A stretch of DNA of 64,000 nt from Winogradskyella helgolandensis (GTDB taxonomy: Bacteria; Bacteroidota; Bacteroidia; Flavobacteriales; Flavobacteriaceae), in NCBI RefSeq assembly GCF_013404085.1, contig NZ_JABFHO010000001.1:806001-870000 (forward strand), in the 5' to 3' direction. Made by a program: the position numbers and the translations under genes. The notes under the pieces were generated by a model that made no database searches, was not told the origin of the DNA, and saw only the letters and a program-made list of their open reading frames with translations. Positions 54,170 to 62,580 of the stretch are shown here, piece by piece. Positions within the stretch are counted from its first letter, which is position 1, and every line of letters starts with the position of its first letter.

Positions 54170-55861
54170 ATGATTACAAATAAAAAGAAACAAGGAAGAA
54201 CTAGAGCTCAAGAGAGTTCTAGTGCTATAGAACGCATGTATATTACTATGCGCCACTTATTTAATCGTGGGTTTTATAAACCTATGGGAGTTTCTGGTGA
54301 AACATTACGCGAAGCATTATTGCTTTTACGTCCAGAAATTTATGGTTCTATAGGAGAAGAAAAAGCAGAATTAGAAGGTTTACTATATGTTGTAGATCGT
54401 TTGCCACAAGGTATAGAAGAATGTACATTTATTAACTTAACAAGTGATGAGGGGTACGGAAATTCGCATTTTAAAGCTATAATTCCACCAAAACGAAGAC
54501 GTAATTGCTACCGTATTGATGATGAGCAAATGAATATTGAAATCACAAGAGGTCGCTCTGAGATTTACGATATATTAACGCACCTTACGTTTCTGTTTGT
54601 TGAGTCTCATAAAATCAGCAAACGCGTTATTATAGATGAAGATGGCTCAACGGTTAGAGATTGGCAAAAATTAGAAAACGCTGTACTTTCAACAAAGAAA
54701 CTTACGCAGAAAGAACGTGAAATAGCCATTACGCACACGGCTAATATTTTAGGAAGAACGTTTAACGAACTTACTGAAGCTTATCCAAAATTTGCTACTG
54801 AAAGTCAGCCCGAACGTTTACTACACATCGTATATTGGTTAGGGAAATTAGCTATAGAAGAAACCATTAATAATTCTAAACGTACTATCACTTTTAGTCC
54901 TGTTTTAAGAGAGCGTTTAGGACATCATATTCATGGAGAAATATGGGCAGATACCATTAAGGCTGCTTTGCATAAAAACGGCTTATTAGAACGGCCAATT
55001 CATGTCATTAGTGCCAATATGCATAGCGTTATGAATTCTTTATTTGCAAAAGGAGCACTAAAAGGAGCAGATGCTAAAAAAGATATTTTTCAAACGTATG
55101 AGACTTTAAGTAATTCTAAAAATTCAGACCTGCGCAATAAAGTTGAAAAACTAGCGTTGCAAAATGGAATGATTCAAATCAATGATACATCTGGAACGAA
55201 TATAGATATTCAGATTTTTGATACGGCTAAAATTGATTTTTCAAAAACTGAGTTTAAGTATTTAGAAGAGGCTAAAGAAAATAAGGCGGTTATTTTTGTA
55301 ATGGATTACGCTTTTGGAGAACAAGCCTATGAAACTTTAGATGAGTTTTTGAAACCTATACATGTAGATGGAAAAGACGTTCACTTAGACGTCAAATCTA
55401 TTTCAATTATGGGTAAAGCAGGAATCTTAGAAGGAGGTAAAGGAGATGTAATGATTCCGACGGCTCATATTTTTGAAGGCACAGCAGATAATTACCCGTT
55501 TAAAAACGAATTGAGTAAAAAGGATTTATTAGACTGTGGAGTTTCTGTTTATGAAGGTACTATGGTGACTGTTTTAGGTACATCACTTCAGAATAAGGAG
55601 ATTTTAAAATTCTTTAAAAAATCGACATGGAACGTTATTGGTTTAGAGATGGAAGGTGCACATTATCAAAAAGCCATTCAAGCAGCATCTAGAGTTAGAA
55701 GCAGTATAAATGAAGATGTTAAAGTAAGATACGCTTATTACGCGAGTGACAATCCTTTAGAAACAGGAGGCACTTTAGCTTCCGGAGGTTTAGGAACTTC
55801 TGGTGTAAAACCAACATACGTCATTACAAAAAAAATACTAGAACAAATATTTAATTCATAA
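54170..55861 (+). CDS. Conserved Bacteroidota protein (DUF6909-like), nucleosidase-like C-terminus
   Basis: This 563-residue cytoplasmic protein is not characterised by me. The N-terminal half is helical with RGFYKPMGVSGETLREALLLLRPEIYGSIG and a basic PPKRRRNCYRID. The C-terminal third (about 430-555) has GKGDVMIPTAHIFEGTADNYPF, VYEGTMVTVLGTSLQNKEIL and VIGLEMEGAHYQKAIQAAS. The EMEG form is like the nucleoside-binding loop of purine nucleoside phosphorylases and AMP nucleosidases. A role in nucleotide metabolism is therefore possible but unproven. It is followed at once by the Wzz-like gene (3 nt). Confidence 0.55.
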   Translation: MITNKKKQGRTRAQESSSAIERMYITMRHLFNRGFYKPMGVSGETLREALLLLRPEIYGSIGEEKAELEGLLYVVDRLPQGIEECTFINLTSDEGYGNSHFKAIIPPKRRRNCYRIDDEQMNIEITRGRSEIYDILTHLTFLFVESHKISKRVIIDEDGSTVRDWQKLENAVLSTKKLTQKEREIAITHTANILGRTFNELTEAYPKFATESQPERLLHIVYWLGKLAIEETINNSKRTITFSPVLRERLGHHIHGEIWADTIKAALHKNGLLERPIHVISANMHSVMNSLFAKGALKGADAKKDIFQTYETLSNSKNSDLRNKVEKLALQNGMIQINDTSGTNIDIQIFDTAKIDFSKTEFKYLEEAKENKAVIFVMDYAFGEQAYETLDEFLKPIHVDGKDVHLDVKSISIMGKAGILEGGKGDVMIPTAHIFEGTADNYPFKNELSKKDLLDCGVSVYEGTMVTVLGTSLQNKEILKFFKKSTWNVIGLEMEGAHYQKAIQAASRVRSSINEDVKVRYAYYASDNPLETGGTLASGGLGTSGVKPTYVITKKILEQIFNS

Positions 55862-55864
55862 ACA

Positions 55865-56917
55865 ATGAGTGAGAAATTACCACAGCAACCAGATAATGAA
55901 GAGGTTGATTTAGGACAGTTATTTAATGCTATAGGGAGGTTATTTGAAAGACTGTTTGCTTTTATATCAAGTATATTGATAGGGATTTTTTCTGCTATTA
56001 TATACATCATTAAACCATTAATAGTATATTTTAAACTAGTTGCAATAATTTTAATAATTGCTTTTGTTTTAGGTTTTATTCTTGAAAAATCTCAAGATCC
56101 TATTTATTCATCGAAAATGGTGGTAGAGGCACATTTTGATTCTAAATATCAGTTAGTTAGTGATATTGATTATTTTAATGCTTTAATTAAATCAAACGAC
56201 ATTGCAGAGTTGTCAAATATATTTGAAATTGATAGCTCATATACGAAATATTTAAAGGGTTTTGATTTAGAAGCTGGCCCTGTAACTCAAAATGATTTAT
56301 TTGTAGAATATGGTGAATATGTTAAATCTATTGACACATCATTAGTTAATCAGTTGAGCTACAGAGAATACTATAGTAATAGAGATTTATTATCGGGTAG
56401 TATTTACACTATCACAGCAAAAGCTATCAAACAAGATGTTTTTCTAAAGCTCAATGAAGGTTTTAGAAAGACTTTTGAGAATGATTTTTCAAAACATCAA
56501 AAACAAATTAGAGATAGTAGTGTCTATATTGAACGTTTATCTTTAATGACAGAGTTATCACGTTTAGATAGTATTCAAAGAACATACTTAGAGGTTTTAA
56601 AGAGTGAATCTAAAAATAGAAATATATCATTTGGATTGAATACAGGGCTTCCCCTTCAGGAAGAAAAGTCTTTAACTAAGGAGTATGAATTATTTTTAAA
56701 AGAACAAGAAATTCGAAGAAATTTAAATTCTATAAATAGGGGGCTTGTAGAAAAGAATACGTATTTTGATATTGTTTCGTCCTTTGACAGGTTAGGCGTT
56801 GATGATAAAAAAATTCTATCACGCTACTATGTTATATTTCCTATTTTAGCCATATTACTTTTTCTTGTAGGATTTATGGCGAATAAAGCAATTAACTATA
56901 TTAAAGATTATGAATAA
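55865..56917 (+). CDS. Wzz-like polysaccharide chain-length protein
   Basis: This 350-residue protein has two close hydrophobic segments near the start (about 28-48, 54-70), a periplasmic coiled-coil part (about 85-320) and a C-terminal membrane helix (about 325-345). This is the layout of Wzz/PCP proteins that set polysaccharide chain length. Its start of the locus and the rml genes right after it agree. It shows no kinase domain. The stop codon overlaps the start of rmlB, so translation is coupled. Confidence 0.75.
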   Translation: MSEKLPQQPDNEEVDLGQLFNAIGRLFERLFAFISSILIGIFSAIIYIIKPLIVYFKLVAIILIIAFVLGFILEKSQDPIYSSKMVVEAHFDSKYQLVSDIDYFNALIKSNDIAELSNIFEIDSSYTKYLKGFDLEAGPVTQNDLFVEYGEYVKSIDTSLVNQLSYREYYSNRDLLSGSIYTITAKAIKQDVFLKLNEGFRKTFENDFSKHQKQIRDSSVYIERLSLMTELSRLDSIQRTYLEVLKSESKNRNISFGLNTGLPLQEEKSLTKEYELFLKEQEIRRNLNSINRGLVEKNTYFDIVSSFDRLGVDDKKILSRYYVIFPILAILLFLVGFMANKAINYIKDYE

Positions 56918-57935
56918 AACTCAGTCCATATTAATTACTGGTGGAGCAGGTTTTATAGGTTCAAACTTTATAGTCTATTTTTTAGAAAAGTATAAGACTA
57001 TTAAAGTTGTTAATTTAGATTAGCTCACTTATGCAGGTGAGCTTTCTAATTTAAATGAACTTGAGAACAATGTTAATTATACCTTCATTAAAGGAGATAT
57101 TTGTGATTCGGAACTTGTAAATGAGCTTTTTAATACTTATAATTTTTCTGGTGTTATTCATTTTGCTGCAGAATCTCACGTAGATAACTCTATTAAAAAC
57201 CCAGATGCTTTTATAAAGACAAATGTTAATGGCACATTTAATTTATTAGATATCGCTAAAAATAATTGGATGGATGCTCCATTTTTATTTAAGCCAGGTT
57301 GTGAGAATCATAGGTTTCATCACATATCTACGGATGAGGTTTATGGTACCTTAGGTGAAACAGGCTTGTTTACTGAGGAAACTCCTTATGCTCCAAATAG
57401 TCCATATAGTGCCTCAAAAGCATCTTCAGATTTTATAGTGAGAAGTTACTTTCATACGTATGGAATGAATGTCGTTACGACTAATTGTAGTAATAATTAT
57501 GGACCGAAACAGCATGATGAAAAGTTGATTCCAACTATTATAAGAAAGGCTTTGAATAATGAGGCTATTCCTATTTATGGAGATGGAAAGAATATTAGAG
57601 ACTGGCTATATGTAGAAGATCATTGTAAAGGAATTGATTTGGCATTTCAGAAAGGAATAGCTGGTGAGACTTATAATGTTGGGGGCAAGAATGAACGGGA
57701 TAATTTATATATAGTTCATAAGATTTGTGAAATATTAGACGGTATAAAGACTAGAGAGGATTCTGGTTCTTATGCAGATTTAATAACTTTCGTTAAAGAT
57801 AGGCCTGGACATGATTTTAGATATGCAATTGATGCTTCAAAATTAGAAAACGAATTAGGCTGGAAGGCAAGTGAGAATTTTGAATCAGGCATATTGAAAA
57901 CCATAAAGTGGTATCTAAATAAATACAATAGTTAG
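56910..57935 (+). pseudogene. rmlB: dTDP-glucose 4,6-dehydratase, broken by an amber codon
   Basis: The frame from ATG 56910 to 57935 (341 residues) is a full RmlB: GGAGFIG nucleotide loop, HFAAESHVDNS, STDEVYG, YSASKASSD (the Tyr-x-x-x-Lys pair), NNYGPKQ and GDGKNIRDWLYVEDH. One codon, 57021-57023, is TAG (codon 38, in VVNLD-stop-LTYAG, where relatives have Lys or Ala). It would release a 37-residue peptide. The rest is intact with no frameshift. RmlB makes dTDP-4-keto-6-deoxyglucose, step 2 of dTDP-rhamnose synthesis. A single substitution such as AAG to TAG explains it. It overlaps the Wzz-like gene. Confidence 0.85.
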
Positions 57936-57936
57936 T

Positions 57937-58798
57937 ATGAAAGGAATTATTCTTGCAGGTGGATCAGGTACAAGGTTGCACCCATTAACTTTAGCCGTAA
58001 GTAAGCAATTAATGCCTATTTATGATAAACCTATGATTTATTATCCTTTGTCTACTTTAATGTGGGCTGGTATAAAGGATATTCTAATTATTTCTACACC
58101 TCAGATTTGCCTTTATTTAAAAAATTACTAGGAGATGGTAAACGCTTTGGTTGCAATTTTGAATATGCTGTACAAGAAGAACCAAATGGTTTAGCTCAAG
58201 CTTTTATTATTGGAGAGGAATTTATAGGAAATGATAAGGTGGCTTTAATTTTGGGGGATAATATTTTTTATGGGACAGGATTAGCTGAATTGTTGCAACA
58301 GAATAACGATCCTGATGGTGGCATCGTATACGCTTATCATGTGCACGATCCAGAGCGATATGGTGTTGTAGAGTTCGATAAGGATGATAATGCGGTTTCA
58401 ATTGAAGAAAAACCAGAACATCCAAAGTCTAATTATGCCGTTCCTGGCATTTATTTCTATGATAATTCAGTAGTGGATATCGCTAAAAATATCAAACCAA
58501 GTAAACGTGGAGAGTTGGAAATAACAGACGTAAATAAGACGTATCTAAACCAAGGGAAATTAAAAGTAAGTGTACTAATAAAGGCACAGCGTGGCTAGAT
58601 ACAGGTACCTTTAAATCGTTAATGCAAGCCTCGCAATTTGTACAAGTTATAGAAGAGCGACAAGGCTTAAAAATAGGAGCTATAGAAGAAGCGGCATATA
58701 GAATGGGATATATTGATAAAAAACAATTTATAAAAGTGGTTAAGCCTTTAACAAAAAGTGGTTATGGTAAGCACTTATTAAGTTTAGTATCGGAATAG
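57937..58798 (+). pseudogene. rmlA: Glucose-1-phosphate thymidylyltransferase, broken by two 1-nt deletions
   Basis: The first reading frame has [18 protein letters not shown] and [16 protein letters not shown], then ends at 58131. A second frame (to 58598) carries [28 protein letters not shown] and [22 protein letters not shown] third carries [15 protein letters not shown] and ends at the TAG 58796. The breaks fit one missing base between 58103 and 58104 (CA-GAT for CAy-GAT) and one missing A near 58577 (CTA-AT for CTA-AAT). The length is 862 nt, two short of a multiple of three; repaired it would be 287 residues, normal for RmlA, step 1 of dTDP-rhamnose synthesis. Confidence 0.85.
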
Positions 58799-58799
58799 T

Positions 58800-59345
58800 A
58801 TGACTATAAAAGAGACAAAGCTAAGCGGATGCTTTATTATAGAGCCTCAAGTTTTTGAAGATAAACGTGGTTATTTTGTTGAAAGTTATAATGAAAAGGT
58901 CTTTAATAAAGCTTTGGGTATAGATGTTGTATTTGTTCAGGATAATGAGTCACAATCCTCTAAAGGGGTTTTAAGAGGCTTGCACTATCAATTAGGCGTA
59001 TATGCTCAAGCAAAATTAGTAAGAGTAATTAAAGGTAGGGTTTTAGATGTTGTTGTGGACTTAAGACCGAATTCTGTGACTTTTGGTGAGCACTTTTCTG
59101 TTGAACTTTCAGAACAAAATAAAACGCAATTATTTGTCCCTAGAGGCTTCGGACATGGTTTTATTGTTTTAGAAGATGAAACAATCTTTAGTTATAAATG
59201 CGATAATTATTACCATAAAGCATCTGAAGCCGGAATCATTTACAACGACGAAGATTTAAATATCGATTGGCAATTGCCTAGTGCTGATTTTATTCTTTCA
59301 GATAAAGATATTATACTTCCTAAATTAAAAGATGCTAAACTATGA
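58800..59345 (+). CDS. rmlC: dTDP-4-dehydrorhamnose 3,5-epimerase
   Basis: This enzyme epimerises dTDP-4-keto-6-deoxyglucose at C3 and C5, step 3 of dTDP-L-rhamnose synthesis. The 181-residue protein is full length and intact, with FFIIEPQVFEDKRGYF-like opening, SQSSKGVLRGLHYQ (catalytic His), VVVDLRPNSVTFG, FVPRGFGHGF and YKCDNYY. It is the only undamaged gene of the four. The stop codon overlaps the rmlD start (ATGA). Confidence 0.93.
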   Translation: MTIKETKLSGCFIIEPQVFEDKRGYFVESYNEKVFNKALGIDVVFVQDNESQSSKGVLRGLHYQLGVYAQAKLVRVIKGRVLDVVVDLRPNSVTFGEHFSVELSEQNKTQLFVPRGFGHGFIVLEDETIFSYKCDNYYHKASEAGIIYNDEDLNIDWQLPSADFILSDKDIILPKLKDAKL

Positions 59346-60207
59346 TACAAGTCTTGTGACTGCTAAAGACGGTCAATTAGGACAATGCATTCAAAGTTTA
59401 ACTGCGCAATATCCCAATATTCAATTTGTTTTTAAATCGTCATCGGATTTAGATATTACAAACAAAGACAATATAGTACATGTGTTTAGCTCGTATTCAT
59501 TTGATTATTGTATTAATTGTGCAGCTTATACCGCTGTAGATAAGGCTGAAGAGGAAACCAAATTAGCGGATAAAGTAAATCATCTAGGAGCAAAGCTATT
59601 AGCGGAATCTTGTTATAATTTTAACGTCACCTTGATTCATATCTCTACAGATTTTGTGTTTGATGGTAAATCGTCAAAAGCTTACTTATAAAGTGACCTC
59701 ACTAATCCTTTAGGTATTTATGGTGAAACTAAATTAAAAGGCGAACAAGCTATCTCTAAAGCTCTAGAACGTCATTTTATAATTAGAACGTCTTGGTTGT
59801 ATTCCGAATATGAAAATAATTTTCTAAAAACCATGTTGCGCTTAGCTAATGAACGCGATGAAATAGGTGTCGTTGGTGATCAAATTGGAAGTCCAACTTA
59901 TGCCAGAGATTTAGCAGATATGGTTCTAAAGCTTATTGAATCTAAAACCGCAAATTATGGTGTTTATCATTACTCTAATAAGGGAGAGGTAAGTTGGTAT
60001 GATTTTGCAAAAGAAATTTTTGAATTAAGTAATAGCCTAATAAAACTTAATAAAATTGAAACTAAGGACTACCCCACGCTAGCTGTACGACCAAAGTATA
60101 GCATAATGAATACTACAAAAATAAGTCATCTTTTAGATTTAAAAATACCAAATTGGAAAGCTAGTTTGGCAATCGCTATGGCAAATCTTAATAAAAGGCA
60201 GTCTTAA
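59342..60207 (+). pseudogene. rmlD: dTDP-4-dehydrorhamnose reductase, broken by frameshift and ochre
   Basis: From ATG 59342 the frame reads MIQVL and then stops at TGA (59357-59359). Restoring one G after 59356 gives MIQVLVTAKDGQLGQCI, the normal RmlD start. The same frame then runs through NCAAYTAVDKAEEE and HISTDFVFDGK to a TAA at 59689-59691 (KAYL-stop-SDLTNPLGIYGETKLKGE, where Glu or Lys is expected) and on to 60207. RmlD would use NAD(P)H to finish dTDP-rhamnose. Repaired, it has 288 residues. The two lesions are of different kinds, a deletion and a nonsense. Confidence 0.85.
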
Positions 60208-60259
60208 AAATACAGTTTAGTATATAATTTTTGCTTCACAAGTTTTTGATAGCCTTATT

Positions 60260-60284
60260 AATAACCAATTTTTAATTGGTTATT
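60260..60284. other. Inverted repeat at the rmlD / pyruvyl transferase junction
   Basis: AATAACCAAT and ATTGGTTATT (perfect 10-bp arms, 5-nt loop) lie between convergent genes. One arm covers the last codons of the minus-strand gene. No long T-run follows on either side, so termination is uncertain. Confidence 0.5.
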
Positions 60285-61381
60285 GCATTTAAGAGGTACG
60301 TCTTAGAAATTTCTTTTTGCATATTGAGTTTTTTATTTACTTCTAAATAATCAATTTTTTCATTTAAAAGAGCAATATCTTCTATTTTGAATTGATCAAT
60401 ATCAATTAGTCTATTTTCTAGATTAAGTAATTTTAAAAGAGAATTAAATCGACTTAAACCTCGGGATTTATTTCCTATAATGATAAATTGTTTATTAAAA
60501 ATAATTGAAAATACTAAACCGTGAAAAGAATCGGTAATTATAAAATTGGAATAGTAAAAATGAGATAGCCAGTTTTCTATTAAATGAGGACTGTTTAATG
60601 AATTACTAGCATTCAAATAAATCTTATCTATTTTTAGATTCATTCTATTAGAAATTTCATCCACAATTGAAGTGCTTTTTTCTGAAGCATCTAAAACGTA
60701 ATTAAATAATTCAATTTTATGAGAGAAATCAATGCCCTTAATCATTTTTTCATAGAAGCTTACATCTGGTAAAAATGAAGGATCAAGTGTATGAACAGCT
60801 TTTTCGTAGTTAAAGCTTTCTTTACAAATTTTTAAACCATCTTCTTCTCGAGTTGATACTAAGTCAAATTTTTGAATTAAAGATTCAATTTTTGATATAG
60901 ACTCTGTTTTTCCTTCCCAAAAATCCTTTCCAAATGAAGCAGCATATGCTATTTTTTTAGTTTTTGAAGAAACAAAATCCAAAAAATAAGTAGGATAGTT
61001 CTCTTTTATATATTCTAACCTCCAAACTTGATCACTACCAACAATAACGCAATCTAAATCCTTAGTAACTTCTTTTAAATACTCAGAAGTATAAGCAGTA
61101 TTAGTTTTTACACTTAAATATTCTTTAAAAAAAGGGGCTACCTGTTTACGAAAAAGCTTTATCGTTTTAAAGTTTTTAGGATCGTAAATATTATACAATG
61201 GATTGATTTCAATAATTTTTTTCAACCAAAATTTAACAACGCTTTCAGGGTGTCTTTTGTCTATCCAAACAGCTTCAAATCCATTAGACTCTATAAAATT
61301 ATATAATGCAGCTAATTGAATAATTCCACCGTAATTATTGTTTATAGGAAGTGTTAAAATTCCAATTTTTAATTTTGTCAT
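60272..61381 (-). CDS. Polysaccharide pyruvyl transferase family protein
   Basis: This 369-residue protein is like the CsaB/WcaK family, which adds pyruvate ketal groups to sugars of surface polymers. It has the opening KIGILTLPINNNYGGIIQLAALYNFI, CVIVGSDQVWRLEY, KKIAYAASFGKD, VSTREEDGLKI and a C-terminal NFIITDSFHGLVFSIIF, all family marks (GSDxVW, SFHG). The gene lies 3 nt after the nitroreductase gene, with which it forms an operon opposite to the rest of the locus. Confidence 0.88.
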   Translation of the reverse strand: MTKLKIGILTLPINNNYGGIIQLAALYNFIESNGFEAVWIDKRHPESVVKFWLKKIIEINPLYNIYDPKNFKTIKLFRKQVAPFFKEYLSVKTNTAYTSEYLKEVTKDLDCVIVGSDQVWRLEYIKENYPTYFLDFVSSKTKKIAYAASFGKDFWEGKTESISKIESLIQKFDLVSTREEDGLKICKESFNYEKAVHTLDPSFLPDVSFYEKMIKGIDFSHKIELFNYVLDASEKSTSIVDEISNRMNLKIDKIYLNASNSLNSPHLIENWLSHFYYSNFIITDSFHGLVFSIIFNKQFIIIGNKSRGLSRFNSLLKLLNLENRLIDIDQFKIEDIALLNEKIDYLEVNKKLNMQKEISKTYLLNAITN

Positions 61382-61384
61382 TAA

Positions 61385-62425
61385 TTATTGAATTATAGTT
61401 AAGATTTCATCTAAATCTCTTCTTTTGGATAACGTTGTTCTAAAGTTTTTATCTGCTTCTCCGATAGCAATTAAACATATAACTTTTTCAGAACTATTAA
61501 TATCAAGTATCTGTTTAATTCTTTTTTCGTCGTCTTTTTCCTTTGCCCAATTTGCTGGGCAGGCAGCAATATTATAAAAATGCAATGAATATAAAAGGTT
61601 CATGAGGTAAACGCCACCGTCTATATAAAATTGATAACGTTCGCCAATAGAATAATAATAATTAACGTCTGTTGTAATTATAAGTAACTGGTTGATGTTT
61701 TGGGTAAAACCGTTTAATCCAGCTTGTAGTTCTAAAACGTTATCAATTTTTGATTTGTCTTTTAAATAATAAGCCTTTGAGGGTTGTCTATTACATACAG
61801 AGGGTGCATTTTTAGAAAGCATTATAGCTTTCTCAATTGTAGAGTCGTCTATTAAATTACCCGTAAAGTTTCTAACACTTTTTCTAGAGTCTGAGAATTT
61901 ATCGAATGAAGAGAAAGTATGATCAAAAAAATCTTCTTTTGAATATTCAATAGCCCCTCTAAAAGTTGAATTGTAAGAACTATTTAATTGGTCTTTATAG
62001 AAGAGATAATCTTCTTCAGAATAAAACGTAGAGATATCAAAATTATTTTTTTTGTGCAGCTCATAATATTCACACATAATACTATATGCTACATTTATTT
62101 GAGACTTATTAGAATTAGTGAGTACTTTTTTGTTTTTAAGGTACTTGTTAAGTCTTTTTATTTTATCTTCAGCAAAGCCGTATTTTGTTTGAGAAAATAA
62201 GAGTCCTTTCTCAATTGAGTGGTAGTCTAAAATTATTTTAGCTTCAATTTTGTTTAATGTGTCAACTTTAAATACGTTGGAGTATTTGCAATAAAAGAAG
62301 GTGTCATAAAACATGTTTGTAACGACGTTGACATAAGGAAAATATCGTTTATAGATCCAAGAGCTAAACTGGTAAATTTTGGATTTTTTATTTTCTTTAA
62401 AAATTTTCTTTATGAAAAATTTCAT
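61385..62425 (-). CDS. Nitroreductase-family protein of a polysaccharide locus
   Basis: This 346-residue flavoprotein-like protein has a nitroreductase domain in its second half (about 180-340): DSRKSVRNFTGNLID, NAPSVCNRQPSKAYYL, GGVYLMNLLYSLHFYNIAACPANW, and the tail SSEKVICLIAIGEAD. The first 170 residues are extra to the normal family and carry a lysine-rich helical part. Such proteins often neighbour pyruvyl transferases in surface polysaccharide clusters. The reaction in this setting is not known. Confidence 0.78.
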   Translation of the reverse strand: MKFFIKKIFKENKKSKIYQFSSWIYKRYFPYVNVVTNMFYDTFFYCKYSNVFKVDTLNKIEAKIILDYHSIEKGLLFSQTKYGFAEDKIKRLNKYLKNKKVLTNSNKSQINVAYSIMCEYYELHKKNNFDISTFYSEEDYLFYKDQLNSSYNSTFRGAIEYSKEDFFDHTFSSFDKFSDSRKSVRNFTGNLIDDSTIEKAIMLSKNAPSVCNRQPSKAYYLKDKSKIDNVLELQAGLNGFTQNINQLLIITTDVNYYYSIGERYQFYIDGGVYLMNLLYSLHFYNIAACPANWAKEKDDEKRIKQILDINSSEKVICLIAIGEADKNFRTTLSKRRDLDEILTIIQ

Positions 62426-62580
62426 GCAATTATTGAGTTAATACATTAAAATATGTCCAAAAGTATCAATATTTTTTATGCTTCAAGTTTTTAAATCTAC
62501 AATTTTCATTATTATTTTACGCAACAACATTTATTAACTACTTTCGGCAATTAGGAAAAGAGTTTATACTATAATTTTAC

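Noticed and set aside
57937..58798. Programmed frameshifting in rmlA
   Set aside because: There is no slippery heptamer with a downstream structure at either break, two shifts in one gene would be needed, and neighbouring rmlB and rmlD carry stop codons as well.
57021..59691. rml lesions as simple sequencing errors
   Set aside because: Not fully excluded, but two of the five are substitutions to stop codons, and no such breaks occur in the other 60 kb, so real mutation is the better reading.
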